The notes under the pieces were generated by a model that worked only from the letters and a program-made list of their open reading frames with translations, was not told where the DNA came from and made no database searches. DNA of 64,000 nt from UBA5078 sp040384465 (lineage in GTDB: Bacteria > Pseudomonadota > Gammaproteobacteria > Pseudomonadales > Pseudohongiellaceae). The DNA lies in NCBI GenBank assembly GCA_040384465.1, contig JAZKJF010000008.1:186001-250000 (forward strand). Reading direction: 5' to 3'. A program made the position numbers and the translations under genes. Below are positions 34,339 through 44,156 of the stretch, piece after piece. The stretch's first letter is position 1. Every line of letters starts with the position of its first letter.

Positions 34339-36941
34339 AGCGCTGTTCCTTTATCTGACTCAGCATTTCCGCGCAACATTTTTGCAAAATCCCCGGCGAC
34401 CAGCGGACGACTGAAATAGTAGCCCTGCATTTCATCACAGTCGTGCTGACGCAGATACTGTTCCTGCTCCAGGGTCTCGACACCTTCGGCAACCACCGTC
34501 AGGCTCAACGTTTTTCCCATGGCGAGAATTGCATCGGTAATGGCCCGGTCTTCGGAGTTATGAGCGAGGTCGTGACCAATCTGATGCACAAAAGAACGAT
34601 CCACTTTCAGGATATCGATAGGAAAACGCTTGATCTGCGCGAGTGACGCGTAACCAGTCCCGAAGTCATCAATAGCAAGACGTATGCCCATGTCCTTGAT
34701 GGCTTTCAGCAGAATGACGGCATGCTCCACGTCGCGCATCACCATGCTTTCTGTCAGCTCCAGTTCAAGCAATTCGGGCGCCATGCCGGTTTCCTGCAGA
34801 ATCGAAGCAAGATCGACCAGCAGATCACGATCATCAAACTGGCGCACCGAAAGATTGATCGCCACACAAATGGGTGGCAAGCCTTCGCGCTGCCAGGCGA
34901 CGTTCTGCTCACAGGCAGTCTTCAGCACCCAGCGACCGATAGGAATAATCAGGCCGGTCTCTTCCGCAACAGGGAGCAACTGCATCGGGGACACCTGACC
35001 AAGTTCCGGACTATGCCAGCGCAGCAGCGCTTCGACCCCGTTTATCTTGCCGGTTTTGGAATCCATTTTCGGCTGATAATGCAGTGATAACTCGTTGCGA
35101 TGCAGCGCATTGCGCAGCCCAGTTTCAAGCATCATGCGTTCCAGGGAATGTGCCTTGACATCGTCCGAGTAAAACTGGAAATTATTTTTCCCCTCTTCTT
35201 TGGCAAGGTACATCGCCATATCGGCATTCTTCATCAACGTCGTTTCATCACCGCCATCCCTTGGGTACAACGCGATGCCGATACTGGCCGTGACGCGGCA
35301 ATCCTGCCCAAGCGCTCTGACTGGCTTGATGGCAGCGGCAAGGAGTTTCTTCGCCGTCACGGTCACCTGTCTTGTCGTGTTGATCTCGTTAAGGAGGACG
35401 ACAAATTCATCCCCACCGAGACGGGCGACAACATCACTGGCACGCAAGCAGGCTTTGAAACGTGCAGACATTTCCTGCAGCACAATATCGCCCGCCTCGT
35501 GCCCCAGCGAATCATTGATGAATTTGAAGCGATCTAGATCGAGAAACAATAAAGCAAACTTGCGACCGTAGCGCTTGCCGCTTTCCACTGCGTGGTGCAA
35601 CAACTCGTGAAACATGACGCGATTGGGAAGACTGGTGAGCGCGTCGTGCGTGGCAATGTAATGGATGTGTTCCTGATTGCGGATGCGTTCAGCCTCCAGA
35701 TCAAAATTATCCAGCGCATACACCATGCTTTCCGTCATGCGTTCCAGCAGTGCCACGATCTCGGCATCGAAAGCATATTTCTCATCCGAGTAGAACAGCA
35801 GCGCACCGATGGTGTCGTGCCCTCGGCGAATAGGCACCGCCGTAGCAGCAGCAATACCAATCTGTTGAGCAAGAGCGTGCCAAGGGGCAGTGTCCGGATC
35901 CTGATAATAATCATTGCTGACACGCGAACGCCCGGTACGGCAGGCAGTGCCCACCAGACCGCGCCCGGAAGGTTGCGTCTCGTCCAGAGAAATATCCGTA
36001 CTCTGCAGCGTTTCCAGGCCATGACCACTACCAGCGGCCAAATGCAGTTTCTTGTCGTTCGGTTTTTTCAGCAGAACGGCTGTCGTCAGAAATTTTCCCC
36101 CATCGACGGCGGCATCGCACACGCGTTGAAACAGCTCTGCCGGTGAACGGGTGCGCAGAATCGCTTCTTCCGTGGCACTGAGCGCGGCATACATGCGCCC
36201 GAGGCGCACAGCGGCAAGCTCAGCACGTTTGCGCGCGGTCACGTCACGCGCAATGCTGACAATAATCCAGCGGTTCCCCACCTTCATCGGTCGTCGGTGC
36301 ACTTCGGCAATAGACTTCTGCCCAGTCTTGGACAACGCTGTCGATTCCAGTTTCACACCCTGTGCACCGGCGTCGATAACTGATTGAAAGCCTTTTTCCA
36401 AGGACTGACGATCAGCCATCAACAAGTCGACCGGCCCCATCTTCAACAACTCGTCGCGGGTGTAGCCCATTTTTTCCGACGCTGTTGTATTCACGTCGAG
36501 GAATGTCATGCTGGAAACGTCAGTGAGATAAATGGAATCGCCACACATGTCCATGGCTTCGCGAAAACGGGAGAGGTGTGCATAATCGCGTCGGAACACA
36601 CTGACGTCTTTGGCGACGCCACGATAGCCGCTGAACTGCTGTGCACTGTCGAAAACAGGTTTGCCGCTGAGGCTGATATAACACTCTTCACCGTTCTGCA
36701 GCAGCCGGTGAATAATCAGATCGTTGAATGGCTGGTGTCGGTCCAGTAGCTGACGCTGGGTATTCCAGTCTGTGTCCGCCTGGACCTCGAAGTCAATTTC
36801 CCACAACTGCTTCTGCAGGCAACGAGACTCAATGAAGTCACCGTTATTATTATCGTCAAGAGTTTTGATCTGCGTGAAACGCAGATCAGCGTCCAACTCC
36901 CAATACCAGTCAGCAACGAGATCAAGAAGATCAGAAATCAC
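34335..36941 (-). CDS. PAS-PAS-GAF-GGDEF-EAL c-di-GMP turnover protein
   Basis: An 868-aa cytoplasmic protein with two PAS domains (about 1-120 and 125-240), a GAF domain (about 260-410), GGDEF (about 440-600) and EAL (about 615-860). The cyclase site RLGGDEF (about 508) and its I-site RASD are intact. The phosphodiesterase has VEALLRWH, a NLSVRQF motif, ELTES, DDFGTGYASL and VAEGVET, so both activities are possible. GTG at 36941 has AAGGGGAA upstream. No membrane segment is present, so the signal is intracellular, for example a gas or redox cofactor bound by PAS or GAF. Confidence 0.92.
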   Translation of the reverse strand: MISDLLDLVADWYWELDADLRFTQIKTLDDNNNGDFIESRCLQKQLWEIDFEVQADTDWNTQRQLLDRHQPFNDLIIHRLLQNGEECYISLSGKPVFDSAQQFSGYRGVAKDVSVFRRDYAHLSRFREAMDMCGDSIYLTDVSSMTFLDVNTTASEKMGYTRDELLKMGPVDLLMADRQSLEKGFQSVIDAGAQGVKLESTALSKTGQKSIAEVHRRPMKVGNRWIIVSIARDVTARKRAELAAVRLGRMYAALSATEEAILRTRSPAELFQRVCDAAVDGGKFLTTAVLLKKPNDKKLHLAAGSGHGLETLQSTDISLDETQPSGRGLVGTACRTGRSRVSNDYYQDPDTAPWHALAQQIGIAAATAVPIRRGHDTIGALLFYSDEKYAFDAEIVALLERMTESMVYALDNFDLEAERIRNQEHIHYIATHDALTSLPNRVMFHELLHHAVESGKRYGRKFALLFLDLDRFKFINDSLGHEAGDIVLQEMSARFKACLRASDVVARLGGDEFVVLLNEINTTRQVTVTAKKLLAAAIKPVRALGQDCRVTASIGIALYPRDGGDETTLMKNADMAMYLAKEEGKNNFQFYSDDVKAHSLERMMLETGLRNALHRNELSLHYQPKMDSKTGKINGVEALLRWHSPELGQVSPMQLLPVAEETGLIIPIGRWVLKTACEQNVAWQREGLPPICVAINLSVRQFDDRDLLVDLASILQETGMAPELLELELTESMVMRDVEHAVILLKAIKDMGIRLAIDDFGTGYASLAQIKRFPIDILKVDRSFVHQIGHDLAHNSEDRAITDAILAMGKTLSLTVVAEGVETLEQEQYLRQHDCDEMQGYYFSRPLVAGDFAKMLRGNAESDKGTAL

Positions 36942-37030
36942 AACATTCCCCTTTAAGGAAGGCTAGGCCGCAGTATACAGCCATAAGGGGAAGTGCGAAC
37001 ACCTTCGTACCCGTCTGCCATTGATGCCGA

Positions 37031-38986
37031 TCAGTGTCTTGGCATCACCACTCCGACCTGGGGCATGGCAGCCAGACCGATGTCGCGGGCATGCTGTTCG
37101 AAGCCTTTGTTCTTCCAGAAGAAGGCACCGGGCATCGTGGTGGGCACCACCAGCACATAAAACAGCGCACGGCCTATCAGACTGGTGCCGACGAGCGTCA
37201 GCATCAGCAGTGACCACAATAGAGCAATGACCAGCGGCAGCGACATACTCGCAGATACGATCACCGCCACGGCCAGCAGCAGGTTCACTGCCACGCCGAT
37301 GTTGCGCAGGACATAAGTCTTGCCAAACGTAGTGGTCTGAATGTAATGCGAAACGGCGCCCTCGTGATCCTTGCCCTGCATCGCGGCCGCATGAGCACGC
37401 AGCCCGACGGCATGCAGGCCCTGACCAAGCAGCACGACAACGGCGGAGAACGTCAGCAGAGCGCTGTAATCCCCTGCTACCAGCAGCTGCCACATCAGTG
37501 CGGCCGTGCCCAGCGTTGCAGCGCCGAGTGCGAGGGAGGCGCCACAGAAGTCAGCTGCAACCTGCCAGTGATTCCAGAACGGGCGCGCCCTGATACGGTA
37601 GCACTTGACCATGTAGTAGAGACCCGGCGCCGCACCGAGCAGTGCCAGCACGCCCATGACATTGGCAATGCTGTGCGCCGTTGCCGGTGCTATCAAGTCC
37701 CCTATGGCCGTGCCGAACAGCGCCTGGAACAGATTTTGGAAAATGCTGTTGCCGGGCAGCGAGAACAGCACATGCAGACCGAGCATGGCGATGAACACCG
37801 CTACCCCGAGCCCTTCGCGGCACACCGGTGAGTATTTCAGGTTGTTGAAACCACGATAGAAGCGCATCGGCTTGCCCAGGTGCGTAGCGGACAAGAACAT
37901 CCCCACCGACGCGATCACAAAGCCAGCAAGGCTCAGCAGCGCATAGGCGGGCGACGCGCGCAGCGCCTCCAAACTCTCGACGCCCAGCAGGCTGCCGAGG
38001 AAACTGATGGTGAACGCACCAATAGCGGTCTGGGTCAGCAGCGTGAAGAGCACCAGCGGATTTTCTCTTGAATTCAGGCGCGCGAGATTCCAATGCCGCT
38101 CTTTACCCGCTTTCTGATCGACGCGTGGCTTGTAGTTGCCCGCCTCGTCGCGGTGATATTTCACCGGCTCGGAATCGGTGCGCGTCACTTCCTCGGGCAT
38201 ACGCTTGGTCTGCTGGAAGCGGATGTTCGGGTGCGTGATCTCGGGGTCGGGGAACCCGGGGATGCTGACCTTGGCTTCTTCGCGGTTCTCGGGAATGTTC
38301 TCGATAACGCCGAAGTCGAGCGCGTTGCCCAGACATGCCGAGACGCAAGCAGGCTTGAGACCCACTTCGAGGCGGTCTACGCACATGTTGCACTTGGACA
38401 CCTGGCCTTTAATTGGGTCGAGTTGCGGCGCGTTGTAGGGGCACACCCAGGTGCAATAACCGCAACCGAAGCAGGTCTCCGGGTCCTGCAGCACAGCACC
38501 GTATTCGGTGTGCTTGATGTAAGCATTGGTGGGACAACCCTTCAGACACACCGGGTCATCACAGTGGTTACAGGCCATGGAGATGTTCATGCGCGTGTAG
38601 TCGGGATAACTGCCACCTTCCACATAACCCACGGAACGGAAGGCGATGTGGCCGGGGTTGTCGTTCTTTTCGCTGCATGCCGCTTCGCAGGCGTGGCAGC
38701 CAATGCAGTTGTCGGCTGTGAAGAAGAAACCGTGCTGCTTGTTGCGGTTGGCGTTGCAACCTACTTCCGGATTGTCGTTGATGAACAGCGACTGCCCTTC
38801 TGCCCATGAGGGGTTCAGTTCCAGCAGGTCGATCTTCTCGCCGTAGCGGTTCTCTTTTTTGATGTCTTTGTCCGACAGCAAGGCATAGGACTGCTCCTCG
38901 GGCCGCATCTCCCAGATTGGCGTCATCTCTGACGTCTTGGCTGGCGCTTTTGCTGTGCGCGGATCAAATTCAACGACGATGCTCAT
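37031..38986 (-). CDS. Fused DmsB-DmsC type iron-sulfur and membrane-anchor subunit
   Basis: A 651-aa fusion. The N-terminal part (to about 230) holds four [4Fe-4S] cysteine sets: CIGCHACEAAC, CNHCDDPVCLKGC, CFGCGYCTWVC and CNMCVDRL...CVSAC. The C-terminal half (about 305-640) is a DmsC-like quinol-oxidising anchor with about eight membrane helices. A basic, His-rich linker joins them. It follows the nitrate reductase gene by 15 bases in the same operon. The simplest reading is that it feeds electrons from quinol to that enzyme, instead of ferredoxin or NADH. The membrane topology with a cytoplasmic catalytic partner is inferred. The start ATG at 38984-38986 is preceded by AGAGAAGAG. Confidence 0.88.
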   Translation of the reverse strand: MSIVVEFDPRTAKAPAKTSEMTPIWEMRPEEQSYALLSDKDIKKENRYGEKIDLLELNPSWAEGQSLFINDNPEVGCNANRNKQHGFFFTADNCIGCHACEAACSEKNDNPGHIAFRSVGYVEGGSYPDYTRMNISMACNHCDDPVCLKGCPTNAYIKHTEYGAVLQDPETCFGCGYCTWVCPYNAPQLDPIKGQVSKCNMCVDRLEVGLKPACVSACLGNALDFGVIENIPENREEAKVSIPGFPDPEITHPNIRFQQTKRMPEEVTRTDSEPVKYHRDEAGNYKPRVDQKAGKERHWNLARLNSRENPLVLFTLLTQTAIGAFTISFLGSLLGVESLEALRASPAYALLSLAGFVIASVGMFLSATHLGKPMRFYRGFNNLKYSPVCREGLGVAVFIAMLGLHVLFSLPGNSIFQNLFQALFGTAIGDLIAPATAHSIANVMGVLALLGAAPGLYYMVKCYRIRARPFWNHWQVAADFCGASLALGAATLGTAALMWQLLVAGDYSALLTFSAVVVLLGQGLHAVGLRAHAAAMQGKDHEGAVSHYIQTTTFGKTYVLRNIGVAVNLLLAVAVIVSASMSLPLVIALLWSLLMLTLVGTSLIGRALFYVLVVPTTMPGAFFWKNKGFEQHARDIGLAAMPQVGVVMPRH

Positions 38987-39001
38987 GGGTTTTCTCTTCT
39001 C

Positions 39002-41191
39002 TTAAAATTTTCGGCGTTCCAGGTTCAGCTGCGCGGCGTCTTCCTGGTCGATATGTTCTATCTTCACGCAACACTGTTTGAAGGCGGGCTGCCGGGAGTA
39101 AGGATCGAGCAAGCCGAGCGTGAGGCGATTGACGCAGTCGTAATAATGGAACGGTATAAACACCATGTCGGCCGGAACACGCTGCGTAAGCTGCACCATC
39201 ACCACGGCGTCGCCACGTTTGGAGATCACGCGCACGTACTGCATGTGTTTGACGCCGAGTTTCTCAGCGGCATCCGGATTCATCTCCATGAAAGGTGTCG
39301 GGCTGAACTTGTTGCCGTTGGCGATCTTGCCGGTGCGGGTACGCGTGTGGAAATGTTCAACGAGGCGCCCGCTGTTGAGCCAGAACGGAAACTGGTTGTC
39401 CGGCTTCTCGTTGTTGTCCTTGAAGCGCACAGGGATCAGATTGGCCTTGCCATTGGCCGTGGGGAATTTGCCATCCGCATAAAGACGCGGCGTGCCCTTG
39501 AGTCCGTCTGCACCCTCACGGTAAGGCCATTGAATGCCACGCGCTGCTTCGATCTTGTCGTAGGTCATGCCGGAGATGTCGAGTGTGCGTTCCGCACCCT
39601 TGGAGAGCACTTTCATCTCGTCGAACACAGTTTCGGAATCTTCCGGGAAGCTGATCTTCGCGCCGTTGGGAAAGCGCTTGGCCATGGCGTTGAAAATCCA
39701 CAGATCCGGTTTGGAATTCAGATAGGGCTTCACCGCATTGCGCGTCAGGTTCACACGCCGCTCGCTGTTGGTGTGACAACCTTGCTTCTCTGCCCACACG
39801 GAGGCGGGAAAATACACGTTGGCAAACTCATTAGTTTCCACGTCCGCGTAGCAATCCTGCACCACCAGAAAATCCAGCTTCTCCATCATCTTGCGGATGC
39901 GGCCGGTGTTGGCCATGGAGGTCATCGGATTGGTGGCGATCAACCACAGGCCGCGAATCTCGCCTGTTTCAATCGCCGGGAAGATATCAGTCTGCGCGAG
40001 GCCGCGCGCCTTGGGGAAAAATTCCGGGTCGATGCCCCAGTAATCGGCAATCTCCTGACGATGTTCTTCTTTCTCCAGAAAGCGATAACCCGGCAGGCCC
40101 GAGCAGGACGACCACTCGCGCGTGCCCATGGCGTTGCACTGTCCGGTGATGGAAAGACTGGTGCCGCCCGGCTTGCCGATGTTGCCCGTGCAGAGATTGA
40201 GATTGTTGATATTGCAGACGCCATCGGAGCCGTGGGTGCTCTGGTTGATGCCCATGGTCCAGATGCTCATCGCCGAGTCTGCTTTGGCGTAGAGGCGCGC
40301 CACGAGACGAATCGTGTCTTCGTCAATGCCACAGACGTGCTGCGCGGTCACGGGATCATAGCCCTGCACCATCGCGTACAGCTCATCGAAATTGTTGGTG
40401 TGCGCGTCGATGTAAGCGCGGTCGTGCAGATTCTCCTTGAAGATCACGAACAGCATTGCGTTGATCAGCACGACATCGGTACCCGGTGTGATGGGCAAGT
40501 GAATGTCGGCAAACTGGGCAAACATGGTGACGCGCGGGTCAATCACGATCAGGGGGAATTGGCGTTTCTCACGCGCTTCCTTGAGGCGCCAGTACAGCAC
40601 GGGATGTTGTTCCGGCAGGTTGGAGCCGAAGGCCATAAGACAATTGGTATGCTCGAAATCATCGTAACAGCCGGGTGGACCATCGAGACCGAAGGAGCGT
40701 TTGTAACCAGACACGGCCGAAGCCATGCACAGCGTGGTGTTGCCATCGTAGTTGTTGGTGCCGATGCAGCCGCGCGTGAGTTTGCCAAGGGTGTAGAACT
40801 CTTCCGTCAGCAGTTGCCCTGTGGAGACAATGGCGAAAGCATCACGCCCGTACTTGCTTTGAATCTCTTGAATCTTGCTGGCTGTGTAATCCAGCGCCTC
40901 GTCCCAGTCCACCGGGCGAAACTCTTCCTGGTAGCGACCACGGAGCAGTGGCTGCGCACCCCGCCCGGCAGAATCGAACAGTTCGTGTTCCTGCAGGCCC
41001 TTGATGCACAGCTTGCCTCGGTTCACGTCCGCACCGGCGTGCCCCCGGCTGGTGAACACCTTGCCCTGCGCATCCAACCCCAGTTCGATGGAGCAACCGG
41101 TTGAACAGTAGTTGCAAGTGGCGTACTTCCACTCGTGCACCGTTTTGGGCGGGATGACAATCGGTTTTCTCTTCTTGCGTCCGAACAACAT
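39002..41191 (-). CDS. nasA: Cytoplasmic Nas-type nitrate reductase, catalytic subunit
   Basis: A 729-aa Mo-bis-MGD enzyme. Near the N-terminus CNYCSTGCSIELG and GKLCIKG bind a [4Fe-4S] cluster. TLCMASAVSGYKRSFG carries the Cys ligand to Mo. WTMGINQSTHG and GQCNAMGTRE are the usual Nap/Nas cofactor motifs, and the C-terminus has the dinucleotide-binding domain (HFHTRTRTGKI). No twin-arginine signal exists, so it is cytoplasmic, as in assimilatory enzymes. The adjacent NirB, NirD and NarK genes support nitrate as substrate. It is divergent from nirB, with a sigma-54-like element upstream. Confidence 0.88.
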   Translation of the reverse strand: MLFGRKKRKPIVIPPKTVHEWKYATCNYCSTGCSIELGLDAQGKVFTSRGHAGADVNRGKLCIKGLQEHELFDSAGRGAQPLLRGRYQEEFRPVDWDEALDYTASKIQEIQSKYGRDAFAIVSTGQLLTEEFYTLGKLTRGCIGTNNYDGNTTLCMASAVSGYKRSFGLDGPPGCYDDFEHTNCLMAFGSNLPEQHPVLYWRLKEAREKRQFPLIVIDPRVTMFAQFADIHLPITPGTDVVLINAMLFVIFKENLHDRAYIDAHTNNFDELYAMVQGYDPVTAQHVCGIDEDTIRLVARLYAKADSAMSIWTMGINQSTHGSDGVCNINNLNLCTGNIGKPGGTSLSITGQCNAMGTREWSSCSGLPGYRFLEKEEHRQEIADYWGIDPEFFPKARGLAQTDIFPAIETGEIRGLWLIATNPMTSMANTGRIRKMMEKLDFLVVQDCYADVETNEFANVYFPASVWAEKQGCHTNSERRVNLTRNAVKPYLNSKPDLWIFNAMAKRFPNGAKISFPEDSETVFDEMKVLSKGAERTLDISGMTYDKIEAARGIQWPYREGADGLKGTPRLYADGKFPTANGKANLIPVRFKDNNEKPDNQFPFWLNSGRLVEHFHTRTRTGKIANGNKFSPTPFMEMNPDAAEKLGVKHMQYVRVISKRGDAVVMVQLTQRVPADMVFIPFHYYDCVNRLTLGLLDPYSRQPAFKQCCVKIEHIDQEDAAQLNLERRKF

Positions 41192-41255
41192 GAAAAACTT
41201 CCGCTTGATAGTGTTTTGCTGCTGCCTACATCAATTCAGGCTCTCGCGGCAGGAT

Positions 41256-41271
41256 TGCAATATCTGCACCA
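41256..41271 (-). promoter_or_regulatory. Sigma-54-type promoter of the nitrate reductase operon
   Basis: Minus-strand TGGTGCAGATATTGCA fits TGGCAC-N5-TTGCA with two changes and exact spacing, ending about 65 bases before nasA. An element with the same TGGTGC and TTGCA boxes lies before nirB, which strengthens both. RpoN plus NtrC control is common for nitrate assimilation. Confidence 0.55.
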
Positions 41272-41298
41272 ACAGTGTGAAAGCCAGCAAATCCGTGC

Positions 41299-41474
41299 CC
41301 TGCGCTTGAGCGCCCGGAAAAGCGCAGGATTACGGGGATTTGACTAGGGAGGTCTTTGCCCCGGCGCGCAAAAGGTGCGCTTCTTTCGCACCACAAAATT
41401 GCAGCAACGGGAATTCATGCAATTTGATGGTGCATAAACTACGCGGCGGACGGGGCAAAAAACCGCTCGGTTTT
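41299..41474. promoter_or_regulatory. Inverted repeats between nasA and nirB
   Basis: Three short palindromes lie in the divergent region: CCTGCGCTT/AAGCGCAGG (41299-41307 and 41320-41328, 12-base loop), GGTGCG/CGCACC (41374-41379 and 41387-41392, 7-base loop), and AAAACC/GGTTTT (41459-41464 and 41469-41474, 4-base loop). A further TGGTGCA is at 41428. They could be operator sites (GGTGC-type half-sites recall NtrC) or leader hairpins read by an ANTAR antiterminator. The sequence alone does not decide. Confidence 0.45.
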
Positions 41475-41520
41475 CACTTAGTCGAGGAATTGATCAGTAT
41501 TTTTAAGGTCAGCACAAGCT

Positions 41521-41536
41521 TGGTGCATCTCTTGCA
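41521..41536 (+). promoter_or_regulatory. Sigma-54-type promoter of nirB
   Basis: TGGTGCATCTCTTGCA fits TGGCAC-N5-TTGCA with two changes and exact spacing. The predicted transcript starts about 30 bases before the nirB ATG. It mirrors the minus-strand element at 41256-41271. Confidence 0.55.
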
Positions 41537-41576
41537 TTGGCTGCGCTTCAACAAAGCAGCGATATGGTGAGACCGC

Positions 41577-44156
41577 ATGAAAAAGCAAAAAGTAGTAGTA
41601 ATCGGTAACGGCATGGTGGGGCACCGCTTCATCGAATACATGCTCGCCAGCGAGCACGCCAGCGACTTCGAGATCACCACTTTCTCCGAAGAACCGCGTC
41701 TGGCCTATGACCGCGTGCATCTGAGCGCGTACTTCACTGGCTCCACGGCAGCAGATCTGGCGCTGACCACCCGTGAGCATTACCTCGACAATCACATCAA
41801 TTTCATCCTCAATAACAAAGTCGTCAGCATCGACAAGGTTGCCCATACTGTCACCACAGAACACGGGCGCGTGGAGAGTTATGACAAACTGGTGCTCGCC
41901 ACCGGCTCCTACCCTTTCGTGCCCCCAGTGCAAGGCCATGACCGTCCGCACTGTCTGGTGTATCGCACGATTGACGATCTCGGACGCATCAAGTTCTCGG
42001 GGACTGACAGCAAGATCGGCGTCGTCGTTGGCGGTGGTCTGCTAGGGCTGGAAGCAGCGAATGCGCTGCGCGGCATGGGGCTGGAGACACATGTGGTGGA
42101 GTTCGCACCACGTTTGATGGCCGTGCAACTGGACGAAGGCGGCTCCAAACTGCTGCGCCGCAAGGTCGAGAATCTCGGCGTGAAAATCCACACCGGCAAG
42201 AACACCACCTCGATTGTGGACGGCGAGACCTGCCGTCATCGCATGAACTTCTCCGATGGCACTTTCCTCGAAACCGATATGATCCTGTTCTCGGCCGGTA
42301 TCCGTCCCCAGGACGAACTGGCGAAGAAGAGCGATATTGAACTCGGGCAGCGCGGCGGCATCCGCATCAGCAACACCTGCCGCACCTCCGAACAGGACAT
42401 TTATGCGATAGGTGAATGTGCAGTCTGGAATGGCCAGATCTTCGGGCTGGTGGCACCGGGCTATCAAATGGCCAAAGTAGTGGCCTCACAGATCACCGGC
42501 GGCGACGACAAGTTCCTCGGCGCCGACATGAGCACCAAGCTGAAACTGCTCGGTATCGATGTCGCCAGCGTCGGCGACTCCACGGCGCGCACACCGGGCG
42601 CCCGCTGCTACTACTACAACGACGACTTCGCCGAAGTGTATAAATGCCTTGTTGTCTCCGAAGACGGCAAGCATCTGCTGGGCGCAGTGATGGTCGGGGA
42701 TGTCGAAGATTTCGGTAATTTCCAGCAACTCATGCTCAACAAAATGGAACTGCCTGCCAATCCGCAAGCAATGATTCTGCCTGGTCTCGAAGGCGGCAAA
42801 GTCAGCATCGGTGTAGGCGCACTGCCGGACACTGCACAGATATGTTCCTGCTACGACGTCAGCAAGGGTGCCATCTGTTGTCTGGTGCAGGATGGCACCA
42901 CGACGCTGGAGGGCATCAAGGATGCTACCAAAGCCAGCACAGGTTGCGGTGGTTGCGCGGCACTGCTCAAGCAAGTCGTCAATGCCGAGCTGGTCAAGCT
43001 CGGCGTGGAAGTCAGCAATCATCTGTGCGAACACTTCCCCTACTCGCGTCGCGAGCTGGCAGACCTGATTCGTGTGCAGGAAATCCGCACCTTCCCGGCG
43101 ATGTTGGAGAAGCACGGCAAGGGGCACGGCTGTGACATCTGCAAGCCTACCATCGGCTCTATCCTGGCCTCATTCTGGAATGACTACGTACTGGAACCCG
43201 CACACGTCGGCCTGCAGGACACCAACGATCACTTCCTCGGCAACCTGCAGAAGGACGGCACTTATTCAGTGGTGCCACGTGTCGCCGGTGGTGAGATTAC
43301 GCCAGACAAACTCATGGCGCTGGGGCGTGTGGGCAAGGAATTCGATCTCTACACCAAGATCACGGGTGGTCAGCGTGTCGACTTGTTCGGCGCACGAGTG
43401 GATCAACTGCCCGCCATCTGGAAGCAGCTCATCGACGCGGGTTTCGAGACCGGTCACGCTTACGGCAAGAGCGTGCGCACAGTGAAATCCTGCGTGGGTT
43501 CCACCTGGTGCCGTTACGGCGTAGACGACAGCGTCGGCTTCGCCATCGAAATGGAAGATCGCTACAAAGGCCTGCGTTCACCGCACAAATTGAAGTTTGC
43601 AGTGTCCGGCTGTACACGTGAATGTGCCGAGGCACAATCGAAAGACGTCGGTGTCATCGCCACCGAAGGCGGCTGGAATCTGTATGTGTGCGGCAACGGC
43701 GGCATGCGTCCGCGCCACGCTGACCTGCTCGCTACCGGGCTGGACCGCGAGACGCTGATTCGCTACGTCGACCGTTTCCTGATGTTCTATTGCCGCACGG
43801 CGGATCGTCTGCAGCGCACGTCCGTGTGGCTGGAAAATCTGGAAGGTGGACTCGACTATCTCAAACAAGTCATCGTCGAAGACAAACTCGGCCTCGGCGC
43901 GGAACTGGAAGGCGCGATGGCGAAAGTTATCGACACCTACCAGTGCGAGTGGAAGACGACTATCAATGATTCGGAAAAGCTCAAGCGCTTCCGGGCCTTT
44001 GTGAACTCCGATCAGGCAGACACCAGCCATCTCTATGTGCAGGAGCGCGGTCAGCGCCGCCCGGCCACGCGCGCCGAACGCATTGCCTTGGTGTCACTTG
44101 ACGAAGCCGCCAAGCAAAAACAAGCACTGGCTAAAAAAGAGGAGCAGACAGCATGA
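41577..44156 (+). CDS. nirB: NAD(P)H nitrite reductase large subunit NirB
   Basis: The 859-aa enzyme reduces nitrite to ammonium in the cytoplasm. It has an N-terminal FAD/NADH module (VVVIGNGMVGHRF, VVVGGGLLGLEAA, DIYAIGECA), a central BFD-like [2Fe-2S] segment (CSCYDVSKGAI, STGCGGCAALL) and a sirohaem/[4Fe-4S] nitrite reductase domain. The latter has SCVGSTWCRYG plus GCTRECAEAQSKDVG as cluster and sirohaem ligands. The ATG at 41577 has GGTGAG upstream, and the stop overlaps nirD by four bases. Together with nasA it completes nitrate-to-ammonium conversion. Confidence 0.96.
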   Translation: MKKQKVVVIGNGMVGHRFIEYMLASEHASDFEITTFSEEPRLAYDRVHLSAYFTGSTAADLALTTREHYLDNHINFILNNKVVSIDKVAHTVTTEHGRVESYDKLVLATGSYPFVPPVQGHDRPHCLVYRTIDDLGRIKFSGTDSKIGVVVGGGLLGLEAANALRGMGLETHVVEFAPRLMAVQLDEGGSKLLRRKVENLGVKIHTGKNTTSIVDGETCRHRMNFSDGTFLETDMILFSAGIRPQDELAKKSDIELGQRGGIRISNTCRTSEQDIYAIGECAVWNGQIFGLVAPGYQMAKVVASQITGGDDKFLGADMSTKLKLLGIDVASVGDSTARTPGARCYYYNDDFAEVYKCLVVSEDGKHLLGAVMVGDVEDFGNFQQLMLNKMELPANPQAMILPGLEGGKVSIGVGALPDTAQICSCYDVSKGAICCLVQDGTTTLEGIKDATKASTGCGGCAALLKQVVNAELVKLGVEVSNHLCEHFPYSRRELADLIRVQEIRTFPAMLEKHGKGHGCDICKPTIGSILASFWNDYVLEPAHVGLQDTNDHFLGNLQKDGTYSVVPRVAGGEITPDKLMALGRVGKEFDLYTKITGGQRVDLFGARVDQLPAIWKQLIDAGFETGHAYGKSVRTVKSCVGSTWCRYGVDDSVGFAIEMEDRYKGLRSPHKLKFAVSGCTRECAEAQSKDVGVIATEGGWNLYVCGNGGMRPRHADLLATGLDRETLIRYVDRFLMFYCRTADRLQRTSVWLENLEGGLDYLKQVIVEDKLGLGAELEGAMAKVIDTYQCEWKTTINDSEKLKRFRAFVNSDQADTSHLYVQERGQRRPATRAERIALVSLDEAAKQKQALAKKEEQTA

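Noticed and set aside
39053..41104. A 683-codon plus-strand frame opposite nasA
   Set aside because: Shadow of the molybdoenzyme gene; no recognisable domain and no ribosome site.
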